Assembly: GCA_014377045.1 (NCBI GenBank)
Contig: JACMQI010000014.1
Span: forward strand, 1 to 64,000
Reading direction: 5' to 3'
Source: a candidate division SR1 bacterium
GTDB taxonomy: Bacteria > Patescibacteriota > JACMRA01
Length of the DNA: 64,000 nt
The position numbers and the translations under genes are program-made. Every line of letters starts with the position of its first letter. The first letter of the stretch is position 1. Shown piece after piece: positions 54,141 through 63,287 of the stretch. Below the pieces are notes generated by a model. It was given only the letters and a program-made list of their open reading frames with translations. It ran no database searches and was not told where the DNA came from.

Positions 54141-54169
54141 TTGACTAAAACGCCGAATAAAAATATTCA
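54141..54169 (+). promoter_or_regulatory. Promoter of the glycosyltransferase gene
   Basis: TTGACT 54141-54146, 17 bases, TATTCA 54164-54169. ATG 54179 is 38 bases from the first base of the -35. Confidence 0.65.
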
Positions 54170-54178
54170 TCATACAGT

Positions 54179-55348
54179 ATGATGAAAACAAAACAAATCG
54201 GTGGTAAAGAAACGAAAATTGCAGTGCTACATGCTTTCTTTGTGCCAAAAGGTGGTGGAGAAAAACTCGTTTTCAGTATTAGAAATTACTATAATTCAGA
54301 TTTATTCACTGGGGCAATAGATTTTAACGTATGGGATAAGACAAAAATAAAAGAAGATAGTTTTGTTAAAGAATTATATGACGACAATTTTGGGTTTGTT
54401 TATCTTCATAGGGATATAAAAATTCCATACATTAAAAAAATTGTTAGACAGTTTCAATTTCGGTATAATCCTAAAATCAAATTGCTAAATAATTATGATG
54501 TTGTTATATTTAGCGGTAATATAGCTGGAGTAGCAGGTAGAATAACAAATCCAAATACAAAAAAAATCATGTATTGTCATACTCCACCCAGACCTTTTAC
54601 TGACCAATTTGAAAATAATATAGCAAAATTTCCTTTTTATACAAGGCCTTTTTTAAGAGTTTTTCGTAATTGGGTACTTTTAGAATACAAAAAAGAGTTA
54701 CAATACATGGATGCAGTAGTGGCGAACTCATATAATATTCAAAAAAGACTAAATACTTACATAGGGCTCAGCTCAGAAGTTATCCAACCAGCAACTAATA
54801 CTGCGAAGTTCCAGTATTTACAACAAGACGATTATTATCTGTCATACGCTAGGTTGGAAGATCTAAAAAGGATACCTTTAATAGTTGAGGCTTTTAAAAA
54901 AATGCCAGAAAAAAAACTTATTATATGTTCTTCTGGCCCTCTTAAAGATTGGCTTATTAAAGAGATAAAAAATTACCCTAATATAATTTATGAAGGGTTG
55001 GTAACTGATGAGCGATTGGCAATATTGATCGGATGCTGTATAGCTGGAATATACATACCTGTAGAAGAAGATTTTGGTATTATACAGTGTGAACTTATGG
55101 CTGCAGGAAAACCAGTTATAGGAGTAAAAGAGGGCGGATTACTGGAAACAGTTATTGATAATAAAACTGGGTATCTTATAAAAAGTAATCCTGAGGTGAA
55201 TGATGTTATTGACTCAGTAAATAAAATGACTGCCACTAAGGCGTTAGAAATGAAAAATTATTGTATTGAACAATCTAAAAAATTTGATTCTAGTATTTTT
55301 TTCAGCAAGTTTGACAGTCTTATTGAGAGGTTACAAAATAATAATTAA
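54179..55348 (+). CDS. GT4-family glycosyltransferase
   Basis: 389 residues (two ATGs in tandem at 54179 and 54182). GT-B fold: N-terminal VLHAFFVPKGGGEKLVFSI, MYCHTPPRPFTDQF, then YLSYARLEDLKRIPLIVEAF and EEDFGIIQCELMAAGKPV, the E-x7-E nucleotide-sugar motif, followed by GGLLETV. Probably transfers mannose or a related sugar to a surface glycan or lipid. A cupin and a CofD-like gene follow on the same strand, suggesting a sugar-nucleotide theme. Confidence 0.92.
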   Translation: MMKTKQIGGKETKIAVLHAFFVPKGGGEKLVFSIRNYYNSDLFTGAIDFNVWDKTKIKEDSFVKELYDDNFGFVYLHRDIKIPYIKKIVRQFQFRYNPKIKLLNNYDVVIFSGNIAGVAGRITNPNTKKIMYCHTPPRPFTDQFENNIAKFPFYTRPFLRVFRNWVLLEYKKELQYMDAVVANSYNIQKRLNTYIGLSSEVIQPATNTAKFQYLQQDDYYLSYARLEDLKRIPLIVEAFKKMPEKKLIICSSGPLKDWLIKEIKNYPNIIYEGLVTDERLAILIGCCIAGIYIPVEEDFGIIQCELMAAGKPVIGVKEGGLLETVIDNKTGYLIKSNPEVNDVIDSVNKMTATKALEMKNYCIEQSKKFDSSIFFSKFDSLIERLQNNN

Positions 55349-55379
55349 TTTGACAACAAGATATTTGAAGTCATACAAT
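55349..55379 (+). promoter_or_regulatory. Possible promoter of the cupin gene
   Basis: TTGACA 55349-55354 and TACAAT 55374-55379, 19 bases apart. Confidence 0.55.
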
Positions 55380-55412
55380 GATTATCATACTTTCAAGTTT
55401 AAATGAAAATAT

Positions 55413-55853
55413 ATGATAATAGGTAACACAAAGACTACAGATCAAATTATAATCGACAACATACCAGCTGAAATAAGAGAAGATAATTATCTAGAAGTAG
55501 GTGTAAGGCCTTGGGGGGTTTATTACGTTTTAGAAGATAAGCCAACTTTCAAAGTTAAAAAAATAGTTGTGAATTCTAACAACAGACTTAGTCTGCAGTC
55601 TCATATGCACAGATCAGAACACTGGATTGTTGTTTCTGGTATTGCAACAGTTGAAGTAAGGAATGATGCTAATGAATCTAATTGGATTTGTGACTTAGCG
55701 CCAAATCAAAGTACATATATACCAGTTAGCTGTAAGCATAGACTAGCCAATTATGGAAAAATTCCTTTAGTAATAGTAGAAGTTCAAGTCGGAGAGTATA
55801 CAGGAGAAGATGATATTGAGAGGTTTGAAGACGATTATAACAGAGGTAATTAA
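55413..55853 (+). CDS. Mannose-6-phosphate isomerase type II-like cupin
   Basis: 146 residues. Signature of the C-terminal cupin of ManC/AlgA as a stand-alone protein: RPWGVYYVLED, RLSLQSHMHRSEHWIVVSG, STYIPVSCKHRLANYGKIPL and VEVQVGEYTGEDDIER. The metal ligands (H-x-H ... E ... H) are kept. It would interconvert fructose-6-P and mannose-6-P. No nucleotidyltransferase part is present. It lies between a GT4 enzyme and a CofD-like gene. Confidence 0.88.
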   Translation: MIIGNTKTTDQIIIDNIPAEIREDNYLEVGVRPWGVYYVLEDKPTFKVKKIVVNSNNRLSLQSHMHRSEHWIVVSGIATVEVRNDANESNWICDLAPNQSTYIPVSCKHRLANYGKIPLVIVEVQVGEYTGEDDIERFEDDYNRGN

Positions 55854-55887
55854 ATATTTAAAAAAAGTAAATGTTATCTTTAGTAGT

Positions 55888-57102
55888 ATGCTTAAACAAA
55901 AAAATTTGTCTATATTAGGTAGTGGAGGTCATGGTTGGGAATCCATAAAGCACGTCATTGATTCATACGATGGATTAGTTACCATATATATGCTACCAGT
56001 AGACTGGGGAGGTTCAACTGGAACAATTGGAAGACTTCTGAAGCTTAGAAATGGAGAATTGAATAAGTTGCTACACAATGATTTAAATTATCCTATATTA
56101 CCTTTTGGCGATTTAAATAAATTTATAGCTACTTATGTTGAACAAGCTTGCGGTAATCATGTTCTTATCGAGTACAAAGAAAAAGTAATCAATTGTTTAG
56201 AATTTAGATCTGATAGTTATCTTGCATTGTTGAGAGTTTTTACAAAGATTATTTGTTGTTTAAAGCTTGATGTCGTTATTGTAGAAAAATTTGAAATTTA
56301 TTTAAAAACTTACCTAGAATACTATTTAGAGTTCAAAGACTATTTAGTACACTCAAAAACAACATCTTTAGGAAATTTATGGCATTCTTTTTTATTTTAT
56401 GAGTTTGGTAGTATAAAAGGTCTTGTAAATTTTTATCAAAAAAATAATATGCTTCCGCAAAATTTTTCCATTGAGTTTACCAGTGAAAATCGAGAAATAC
56501 TCAAAGGTACTTATTTTAATGAGCATAATCATAGTTTCGAGCTTAATGGAGAAGATTTGATTGATGCTTCAGACTATCCAATTGATCCCACTAGTTTTGA
56601 ACTGCTCACTATTGAAAAAAATCAGCCTAAAGTAAATAGTCAATTTTTAGAAAACCTCAAAAAATCGTCCACTATAATAATTCCTAATGGATCTTTAGCT
56701 AATTGGATACCCCTTATAAAAATTAATAATATTACAAAAATTTTGAGAGAAAAAGCTACAAATGGTCAATTAATTTGGGTGATGAATTTATTTCATAGTA
56801 AGAATGAGTATCCTTTTGATGTATATTATCATTACATTTCTACACTTGAGATAACTCCTATTATATTAGGTCCTTTGTCTATACCAACTGAATATTACGT
56901 ATCATTTCTAAAAGAATATCAAAAAGAAGGAAAGACGTTAAACTATAATCTTAATACTCAGGCTCATGATGGGAAAAACCTCAAAGTAGGATTTAATAAT
57001 TGCTTAGAGGTAATTAGTCACCTCGAGGACGAGCGAATTGAAGGAATTAAATATAGAAAGGAGTGTATTAAAAATATTATAATCCAACACTTATCTTTAT
57101 AA
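55888..57102 (+). CDS. CofD/YvcK-family protein
   Basis: 404 residues from ATG 55888; the longer frame from 55810 would overlap the cupin gene by 44 bases. SILGSGGHGWESIKHVI resembles the G-G-G-x-G start, LPVDWGGSTGTIGRLL the A-D-D-G-G-S-[ST]-G loop, FGDLNKFIA the [PL]-G-D-[IL]-[RN] block and IIPNGSLANWIPLI the later G-P-G-S-L-Y-T-S loop. CofD makes F420 precursors; YvcK (GlmR) binds UDP-GlcNAc and steers carbon to cell wall. The second is more likely here, but the Asp-rich loop differs. Confidence 0.65.
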   Translation: MLKQKNLSILGSGGHGWESIKHVIDSYDGLVTIYMLPVDWGGSTGTIGRLLKLRNGELNKLLHNDLNYPILPFGDLNKFIATYVEQACGNHVLIEYKEKVINCLEFRSDSYLALLRVFTKIICCLKLDVVIVEKFEIYLKTYLEYYLEFKDYLVHSKTTSLGNLWHSFLFYEFGSIKGLVNFYQKNNMLPQNFSIEFTSENREILKGTYFNEHNHSFELNGEDLIDASDYPIDPTSFELLTIEKNQPKVNSQFLENLKKSSTIIIPNGSLANWIPLIKINNITKILREKATNGQLIWVMNLFHSKNEYPFDVYYHYISTLEITPIILGPLSIPTEYYVSFLKEYQKEGKTLNYNLNTQAHDGKNLKVGFNNCLEVISHLEDERIEGIKYRKECIKNIIIQHLSL

Positions 57103-57147
57103 TTATAAATTTACTCATAATTTAGAAGTGATTGTGTGAAGTACTAA

Positions 57148-57855
57148 TTAATTTTCATCCTCAAAGCTTTCAAGAATAGTTACATTTGGATGACAAAGTA
57201 AAAACTTAGCGGGAAATTCAATAGACTCTTTCTTTCCTTCTAATATTTCGGGTACAATATGCCTCTTTCTTTCTCCAGTCAATAAAATTAACAGCATACT
57301 ACTTTTTAATATGCTATTAAGTGAAAGTGTAATTCTTTCTTTAATATCAAATTTTGAAGTACTTGTAAAATGAACGTTTGGCTGAAAATCATTTAGGTAA
57401 TTTCCTTTTGGAAATAGCGAAGCTATATGTCCGTCTTCACCAATTCCTAGTATAGTTAGATCAAATAATGGAGCATCTAAACTTTCAATAATTTCATTGT
57501 ATTGAAGTACGGCGTCGTTTGTTGGTAGTTTTGTATTAATAAAATTTACCTCTTTAAAATAATTTACATTTTCTCCTAAACAACTATTTATATTTAATTG
57601 ATTTGATTGAGGTAAATCGCTACTAATGTATCTTTCATCTGTCTGAAATAGTTCAATTAACTCAGGCTCTATAAATGGATTTGAAAAAAGTTTTTTGTAG
57701 AGTGGTAATGGTGTGCTTCCGCCACTAAGTGCGATACGCGCAAGGCCATTTTCACTAATAGAATCAAGAATTTGATTTATAGCTAAAGCTGTAGCTGACT
57801 CGTACATGCTTGCATTTGTTTCAAATGTAGTAATAACTGGCTTGTAAAATTCCAT
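57148..57855 (-). CDS. pgl: 6-phosphogluconolactonase
   Basis: 235 residues, usual length. RIALSGGSTPLPLYKKL, FQTDERYI, QSNQLNIN and LTILGIGEDGHIASLFP distinguish it from NagB-type deaminases of the same superfamily. It hydrolyses 6-phosphogluconolactone in the oxidative pentose phosphate pathway. zwf and gnd are not in the window. It follows tRNA-Lys in the same direction with a 32-base gap. Confidence 0.9.
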   Translation of the reverse strand: MEFYKPVITTFETNASMYESATALAINQILDSISENGLARIALSGGSTPLPLYKKLFSNPFIEPELIELFQTDERYISSDLPQSNQLNINSCLGENVNYFKEVNFINTKLPTNDAVLQYNEIIESLDAPLFDLTILGIGEDGHIASLFPKGNYLNDFQPNVHFTSTSKFDIKERITLSLNSILKSSMLLILLTGERKRHIVPEILEGKKESIEFPAKFLLCHPNVTILESFEDEN

Positions 57856-57887
57856 AGATATATTTTATATAAAAGCATTTTTTGCTT

Positions 57888-57963
57888 TGGTGGACCCGAT
57901 GGGATTCGAACCCATGACCAGAGGATTAAGAGTCCTTTGCTCTACCAACTGAGCTACAGATCC
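57888..57963 (-). tRNA. tRNA-Lys (CTT)
   Basis: 76 bases with encoded CCA. Acceptor GGATCTG pairs CGGGTCC (two G-T pairs); anticodon loop CTCTTAA with CTT at 57930-57928; T arm ATGGG-TTCGAAT-CCCAT. Promoter TTGACA (58001-57996), 17 bases, CATTAA (57978-57973), places the transcript start at about the mature 5' end. Confidence 0.96.
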
Positions 57964-58067
57964 AATTACCTTTTAATGTTCACCTTTTATATTTTTGTCA
58001 AGATTTGAATATTAAATAAAAATCTCATTAGTGAAGTAGGAAAAAGATTAAAATTGCTAAGCTTATA

Positions 58068-59993
58068 TTAAGCAGCTTCAATATGACTTGTCAGAGCTTT
58101 AAATTCTTCATATTCTAAAACCTCATTATCTACTAAAGACTGTGCAATTTTATCTAGGTCAGCGCGATATTTGGTGATAATTTTTTTACAATTAGTATAG
58201 CATTCAAATAATATTTTCTGTATTTCTTGATCTATTGACATTGCCGAATTTTCGCTATAATGTTTACCCTCAACCATATCTTTGCCCAAGAAACTTAAGC
58301 CTTTACTTTCCTCATAAGAAATAGGTCCTAGCTCACTCATACCATATTTAGTAACCATATTTCTTGCAATTTCAGTAGCTTTTGATAAATCATTGCTAGC
58401 ACCTGTCGAAACTTCTCCAAAAACTAATTTTTCAACTGTATATCCACCAAAAAGAACAGTAATATCAGCTAAGAATTCACTCCTTTTTCTTGTTATAGGA
58501 TCTTGCTCTCCTTGATCTGAGAACGTATATCCTGCAGCTCTTCCACGGGGAATTATGGTAATTTTTTGAACTTTGTTTGCTCCAGGAGTCACTGTAGATA
58601 CTAAAGCATGGCCTGCTTCATGATATGCAGTAAGCTTTTTTTGTTCTTCTGTTATAACTTTTGTTTTCAAAGATGGCCCTAATATCACTTTTTCTATTGC
58701 TTCTCGCAGTATATTATTAGTTATATTTAAGCTTTTTTCTCTAACAGCCAAAATAGCCGCCTCATTTAATACATTTGCTAAGTCTGCACCTGAAAAACCT
58801 GCTGTACGTTTCGCTACAATTGTTAAATCAATATCATCTGCAAATTTTTTATTTTTGCTATGAACTTTTAGAATTTGCTCTCTTTCCTGTCTATCTGGTG
58901 CTGTTACTGTAACTTGTCTGTCAAACCTTCCAGGTCTTAGTAACGCAGGATCAAGTACATCTGGCCTATTAGTAGCCCCAATTACGATTACAGCTGATGT
59001 TGGTTCAAATCCATCCATTTCAACTAATATTTGGTTTAAAGTTTGTTCTCTTTCGTCATTTCCGCCACCAAGTCCTGCTCCACTCTGTCTTCCTACTGCA
59101 TCAATCTCATCAATAAAAATAACACAGGGAGATTTCTTTTTAGCCTTTTTAAACAGATCTCGAACTCTACCAGCTCCAACACCAACAAACATTTCTACGA
59201 ATTCTGATCCTGAAACAAACAAAAAGGGTACGTCAGCTTCACCTGCAACAGCTTTTGCCATGAGTGTTTTACCATTTCCAGGCTGACCAATTAATAATAC
59301 ACCTTTGGGAATTTTTGCACCCATTTTCTCATACTCTTCAGGTCTTTTAAGAAAATCAATTACTTCGGTAAGCTCGAGTTTTGCTTCTTCGTTTCCAGCA
59401 ACATCAGCAAAAGTTATTTTTTCTTTTGTATCTATATTATCATAAGTTTTGGCTCTTGTACTACCAAATGATATTGATTTATTATTCGCATCGCTTAATC
59501 TTCTAATAATAAATAAGGCAATAACTCCAAAAATGGCAAATTGAATGAAGAATTGGAATAACGGGTTACTAAACAATTTGTTGAAAGAAGATTCGGGGAC
59601 TAAAACATATTGAATTTGTTTTTTTCCATCTCCAAGTTCTATTTTCTGATCTCCTAACCCAATATTGATATATTCAAGTATAGACTTACCTTTCCCTGAT
59701 GATACATTTTGAGTATATTTTGCTTCAACATTATTTTTGTCTTGATTTGAATCTTTATAAACTTCAACCTTAATTTGATCGCTACCTTCAGATTCTTGTA
59801 TCTTACTGACCTTGCCGTCTCGAATATAAGAAATTAGTTGAGTAAAATCTATTTTATCATTTGTATTTAGTTGCGAAGTTGAGCTTGTAGAAAATATTAA
59901 TCCAACAAACAAACACGTTATAAGTAATAAATATACTAAGTTTACGATTATTTTATTATGATTCTTGTTTTTATTTGCAGGTTTTTTATCCAT
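58068..59993 (-). CDS. ftsH: ATP-dependent zinc metalloprotease FtsH
   Basis: 641 residues. Two membrane helices (~15-35 and 146-163) flank an extracytoplasmic domain. AAA+ module: Walker A GQPGNGKT (236-243), Walker B FIDEIDAV, and the second region of homology [18 protein letters not shown]. The zinc site H-E-A-G-H is at 458-462, with a later Asp in the peptidase domain. Degrades membrane and regulatory proteins. Monocistronic from the promoter at 60021-60049. Confidence 0.97.
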   Translation of the reverse strand: MDKKPANKNKNHNKIIVNLVYLLLITCLFVGLIFSTSSTSQLNTNDKIDFTQLISYIRDGKVSKIQESEGSDQIKVEVYKDSNQDKNNVEAKYTQNVSSGKGKSILEYINIGLGDQKIELGDGKKQIQYVLVPESSFNKLFSNPLFQFFIQFAIFGVIALFIIRRLSDANNKSISFGSTRAKTYDNIDTKEKITFADVAGNEEAKLELTEVIDFLKRPEEYEKMGAKIPKGVLLIGQPGNGKTLMAKAVAGEADVPFLFVSGSEFVEMFVGVGAGRVRDLFKKAKKKSPCVIFIDEIDAVGRQSGAGLGGGNDEREQTLNQILVEMDGFEPTSAVIVIGATNRPDVLDPALLRPGRFDRQVTVTAPDRQEREQILKVHSKNKKFADDIDLTIVAKRTAGFSGADLANVLNEAAILAVREKSLNITNNILREAIEKVILGPSLKTKVITEEQKKLTAYHEAGHALVSTVTPGANKVQKITIIPRGRAAGYTFSDQGEQDPITRKRSEFLADITVLFGGYTVEKLVFGEVSTGASNDLSKATEIARNMVTKYGMSELGPISYEESKGLSFLGKDMVEGKHYSENSAMSIDQEIQKILFECYTNCKKIITKYRADLDKIAQSLVDNEVLEYEEFKALTSHIEAA

Positions 59994-60020
59994 AAAACTA
60001 TTATTTATAATTTGCTAAAT

Positions 60021-60049
60021 AAATTATTCACATAGCTTACTTTTGTCAA
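60021..60049 (-). promoter_or_regulatory. Promoter of ftsH
   Basis: Minus strand TTGACA (60049-60044), 17 bases, TAATTT (60026-60021). Confidence 0.78.
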
Positions 60050-60091
60050 GAAAGATATTACCTTGCTAAAACGTGATTTATAAAAACCAAC

Positions 60092-60120
60092 TTGACAAGA
60101 ATCATAAATATTATTACATA
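60092..60120 (+). promoter_or_regulatory. Promoter of the rplJ operon
   Basis: TTGACA 60092-60097, 17 bases, TACATA 60115-60120. The start of transcription would fall just before the L10 leader. Confidence 0.82.
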
Positions 60121-60138
60121 ATATAACTAGGTCTAAAA

Positions 60139-60196
60139 ACAACCGGTATGTAATTCTAAATTAAAATGTAGTTTAGATTACAAGAAAACCTGTTGT
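60139..60196 (+). promoter_or_regulatory. L10 leader (ribosomal autoregulatory element)
   Basis: A long hairpin: ACAACCGGT (60139-60147) pairs ACCTGTTGT (60188-60196) and TGTAATTCTAAA pairs TTTAGATTACA with one bulge; the side loop AGAAA precedes ACCTGTTGT. This arm with its AGAAA-ACC kink-turn-like junction matches the L10 leader that the L10(L12)4 complex binds to repress its own operon. 30 bases remain to the rplJ ATG. Confidence 0.78.
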
Positions 60197-60230
60197 AGGA
60201 AGTAAGATCTATTTTATCAAAAATTTACTT

Positions 60231-60764
60231 ATGGCTATTTCACGACAACAAAAGACTGTGATATTAGACAAACTAAATAACAACGTAGCTACACAAAAAT
60301 CAGTATTATTGTTAACTTCAAATAACGTTGCTAAAAGTCTAAATTCTGAGCTTACCTTCAAAATTAGAAAACAAGCGCATGATTTAGGAATAGAAATTAA
60401 AGTAGTTAAAAACACTTTAATTCAAAAAACCTTTTCAGAAGTACCACAATTAATAGGACCAACTTACTTAGCATATCTTTTAGACAAAGTTAACTCTGAC
60501 GAAATTACTGTTTCAAAAGAAATTGTAAATTTAGTTAAAAAAGAGTTTAGCGAAAATCTATATATACTGGGTAGTGTAATAAACGGAAGTTACTTAGATG
60601 CAGAACAAACTAAAGTTTTGTCTAAAACACCGTCTAAACAAGATTCAATCGCAATGATTGCTGGATTATTAAATCAGTTCACAATTAAAATTGCATTAAC
60701 TATTAAAGAAATACCGTCTCAAGTGAGTAGGGGTGTATCAGAATACAGCAAAACATTACATTAA
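60231..60764 (+). CDS. rplJ: 50S ribosomal protein uL10
   Basis: 177 residues. SRQQKTVILDKLNNNVA, LRKQAHDLGIEIKVVKNTL-type helix (here FKIRKQAHDLGIEIKVVKN), YILGSVINGSYLD and the helical tail that carries L7/L12 dimers fit uL10. Order rplJ-rplL-rpsB-rpmG-rpmI-rplT is unusual: rplK-rplA and rpoBC are absent from both sides. Confidence 0.93.
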   Translation: MAISRQQKTVILDKLNNNVATQKSVLLLTSNNVAKSLNSELTFKIRKQAHDLGIEIKVVKNTLIQKTFSEVPQLIGPTYLAYLLDKVNSDEITVSKEIVNLVKKEFSENLYILGSVINGSYLDAEQTKVLSKTPSKQDSIAMIAGLLNQFTIKIALTIKEIPSQVSRGVSEYSKTLH

Positions 60765-60792
60765 AAAAATTATAAATTTAAAATTATATATT

Positions 60793-61173
60793 ATGTCAAA
60801 AGTAGAAAAAATTATCGACGAATTAAAAACATTAACTTTAATGGAAGCGTCCGAGTTAGTAAAATCCATTGAAGAGACATTTGGTGTTTCAGCTGCAGCT
60901 CCTGTTGCAATTGCTGCAGCTCCATCTGGCGCCTCTGAAGTAGCAGCTGTTGAAGAAAAGACAGAATTTGACGTAAAAGTAACGCAAGTCCCTGCAGATA
61001 AAAAGATTTCTGTAATTAAAGAGGTCAAAAATATCCTTAATATTGGTTTGGCTGAAGCTAAAACTAAAGTTGAAAGTGCGCCATTTATTCTAATTGAAAA
61101 AGCCAATAAAGATGACGCTAACAAGTATAAAGATCTTCTATCAGCAGCAGGTGCTACTGTAACCCTTGAATAA
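60793..61173 (+). CDS. rplL: 50S ribosomal protein bL12 (L7/L12)
   Basis: 126 residues from ATG 60793. The N-terminal dimer domain (IIDELKTLTLMEASELVKSI), the Ala/Pro-rich hinge (~36-55) and the C-terminal factor-binding domain (TEFDVKVTQVPADKKISVIK, GLAEAKTKVE) are all present. It recruits translational GTPases. Confidence 0.97.
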   Translation: MSKVEKIIDELKTLTLMEASELVKSIEETFGVSAAAPVAIAAAPSGASEVAAVEEKTEFDVKVTQVPADKKISVIKEVKNILNIGLAEAKTKVESAPFILIEKANKDDANKYKDLLSAAGATVTLE

Positions 61174-61196
61174 ATTGATACCTAATTTAAGTATAT

Positions 61197-61949
61197 ATGA
61201 GCAATCCAAACATTAATCAACTTAGCTTAATGAGCCTATTTCAGGTAGGTACTCATCGAGGAAATAAAAAATCAAAACTAAACCCAAGATTGAAGTCTAA
61301 AGTTTTTGGTTATGATAAAGGCTTGTGTTTAATTAATTTAGTAGACACTAAAGATTCTTTAGATACAGCTTCACAATTATTGTACAGGCTTGGACAGAAA
61401 AATAAACAGCTTTTAATTGTTGGAACATCCAAACACCTTAAAGATTTAACAGTAAGTTTTGCAAAAAGCTTTACCTCTGCAATGCCATATGTAGATACAA
61501 GATGGCCAGGAGGAACTTTAACTAATTACATAACTATTAAAAAAACACTTAAAGCTTTAGAAAAACTACAGAACATAGAATCAAATGCTGAATTTTTTGA
61601 TAAAATTAGTAAGAATCAACAATTAGAAATAGTAAGAGAAAAAGAAAAGAAAGAAAAAATTTTCAGTGGTTTAGTTAATTTGAAAAATAATCGTCCAGGA
61701 GCTGTCATTGTTCTTGATGCTTCTGAAAATTCAATTGCAATTAAAGAAGCAGAGGCTGTAGGTATTCCTGTTTTAGCCTTAACTAATACAAGTACGGTAA
61801 CACTACCAAAAAATCTTGATTATACTATTCTTTGTAATATTCACTCAATCGACGCTATAAAATTAATTCTTGGAGAATTAACAAACAGTTATAACAAAGG
61901 ATCAGCTGTAATTATTGATTCCGCTGAAGAAAATAAAGAAATTAAGTAG
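61197..61949 (+). CDS. rpsB: 30S ribosomal protein uS2
   Basis: 250 residues. SLFQVGTHRGNKKSKLNPRL, YVDTRWPGGTLTNYITI and the NNRPGAVIVLDASENSIAIK / VGIPVLALTNT blocks are uS2 signatures. tsf, its usual partner, is not here; bL33 follows after 4 bases. The usual G-[TS]-N-[TS]-W-R-x-G variant reads DTRWPGG. Confidence 0.96.
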   Translation: MSNPNINQLSLMSLFQVGTHRGNKKSKLNPRLKSKVFGYDKGLCLINLVDTKDSLDTASQLLYRLGQKNKQLLIVGTSKHLKDLTVSFAKSFTSAMPYVDTRWPGGTLTNYITIKKTLKALEKLQNIESNAEFFDKISKNQQLEIVREKEKKEKIFSGLVNLKNNRPGAVIVLDASENSIAIKEAEAVGIPVLALTNTSTVTLPKNLDYTILCNIHSIDAIKLILGELTNSYNKGSAVIIDSAEENKEIK

Positions 61950-61953
61950 TTAT

Positions 61954-62145
61954 ATGGCTTGGCAAAAAAATAAAATATTGTTAATAAGCGTAGATATCGA
62001 TGAAAGTGGTAAAAAAGTTATCCATAGATATGTAAAAAATAAATCAAAAGGTAAGGGTAAACCTTCGACAGGAAAACTGGTAATTAAAAAATATAACCCT
62101 ATTTTAAGAAAACACACCACTTATACTGAAAGTAAATATAAATAA
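61954..62145 (+). CDS. rpmG: 50S ribosomal protein bL33
   Basis: 63 residues from ATG 61954 (MAWQKNKILLISVD). The C-terminal KLVIKKYNPILRKHTTYTESK is the bL33 core (L-x-L-[KR]-K-[YF]-[CDN]-P-x-x-x-[KR]-H-[TV]). No C-x-x-C pairs, so it is the zinc-free type. The N-terminal half is divergent (GKGKPSTG linker). Confidence 0.88.
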   Translation: MAWQKNKILLISVDIDESGKKVIHRYVKNKSKGKGKPSTGKLVIKKYNPILRKHTTYTESKYK

Positions 62146-62165
62146 CACTTTTATAACATTAATGT

Positions 62166-62378
62166 ATGAAGATAAAAAAAATGAAACCTAAGACACGAAA
62201 AGGAGCGGTTAAGAGAATCAAGGTAACAAATGGTGGTGATCTTTCAAAAGGAAAATTACTAGTTAATAGAACAAATGATAACCATAGGTTAATTAAAAAA
62301 CAAAGAGAACGAATGCTTAAATCTAAGAAAGCTGGAGAATTAAGCTCAATTTTTAACAAATTGAAAGCAATAATGTAA
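62166..62378 (+). CDS. rpmI: 50S ribosomal protein bL35
   Basis: 70 residues. MKPKTRKGAVKRIKVTNGG corresponds to the bL35 start (K-x-K-T-x-x-x-A-x-K-R-F-K-x-T-x-x-G); LLVNRTNDNHRLIKKQRERM to its NH-x-L-x-K-K-x-x-x-R core. bL20 follows after 3 bases, the usual pair. infC, normally first in this set, is absent. Confidence 0.92.
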   Translation: MKIKKMKPKTRKGAVKRIKVTNGGDLSKGKLLVNRTNDNHRLIKKQRERMLKSKKAGELSSIFNKLKAIM

Positions 62379-62381
62379 AAT

Positions 62382-62735
62382 ATGTCTAGAGTTAAGAAAG
62401 GTTTGGCAGCACACAAACATAAAAAATATTTATTAAAAAGAGCGAAAGGTTTCCTAAATGGTGCAAGTACAAAGTTTAGACTAGCAAAAGAAAGATTATT
62501 AAAGGCAGATAGTAATGCTTATAAATCTAGAAGGTTGTTAAAACGTGATTTTAGAAGATTATGGATCGTTCGTATTAATGGAGCTTTAGATCAAATTGGA
62601 AGTGAACTTAATTATAGTAGATTTATTAACTTATTAAATAAGTCAGAAATTAATTTAGATCGAAAATCTTTATCAGAAATTGCTATTAGAGATATTGTTT
62701 CTTTTAAGGATATTGTAGAAAAAATTTCTAAGTAA
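62382..62735 (+). CDS. rplT: 50S ribosomal protein bL20
   Basis: 117 residues, usual length. MSRVKKGLAAHKHKKYLLKR, AKGFLNGASTKFRLAKE, KRDFRRLWIVRINGALDQI and YSRFINLLNK-like core are bL20. Needed early in 50S assembly. Last gene of the rplJ operon. Confidence 0.97.
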   Translation: MSRVKKGLAAHKHKKYLLKRAKGFLNGASTKFRLAKERLLKADSNAYKSRRLLKRDFRRLWIVRINGALDQIGSELNYSRFINLLNKSEINLDRKSLSEIAIRDIVSFKDIVEKISK

Positions 62736-62756
62736 TTTAGTTAATTTTTTATTAAT

Positions 62757-62779
62757 TAACTCGAAAGGGTTATTTTTTT
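62757..62779 (+). terminator. Terminator of the rplJ-rplT operon
   Basis: Stem TAACTC / GGGTTA with a GAAA tetraloop (62757-62772, one G-U pair), followed by TTTTTTT. It lies 22 bases after the rplT stop. Confidence 0.85.
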
Positions 62780-63287
62780 AACTTATTTTTAAATCAATGT
62801 TCTAGATTATTTTATTTAACTTGAAATTTGTTAAGCAATTAAAATAACAAGATTAAGCATAATAAGAAACTAATTACCAATATTAAAATATTTTAGGTTT
62901 GATTAACTTTAGTCCAAACTAACTTTTAGACTAGTACTAATCTAAGTAGTAAAGAATAAATAATAATGTTATATTTTAGTTTTTAGTAAAAAAAATATCG
63001 ATAAAAAACTATATAAAATATAATACCTACTATAGGATAGTTAAATAAAATGATTATAAAAGACTGTACTAGTGTTAGAAATAAAGAATATTAAATATTT
63101 AAAATTTTAGCTTGGTTTATTAATCTTAAAGTGAATAATAAAACATTGCGGATCTAACTTTAAAAATAGTCGTCTAATGCTACTTTATAAGTTTTAAGCA
63201 ATAACAAGATTTTATATGGGAATAATATAAAAAGCATTCCCTGTAAAATTTGATTGTATCTTATAAAGAATTGTAGCTAGGTAAATT
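62780..63287. other. AT-rich intergenic stretch
   Basis: About 500 bases between convergent transcripts. No open frame above ~20 codons, tRNA or clear hairpin was found. Confidence 0.65.

Noticed and set aside
61915-61953. Longer start for bL33 overlapping rpsB
   Set aside because: It would overlap rpsB by 35 bases and add residues not seen in bL33; MAWQKNK at 61954 is the natural start.
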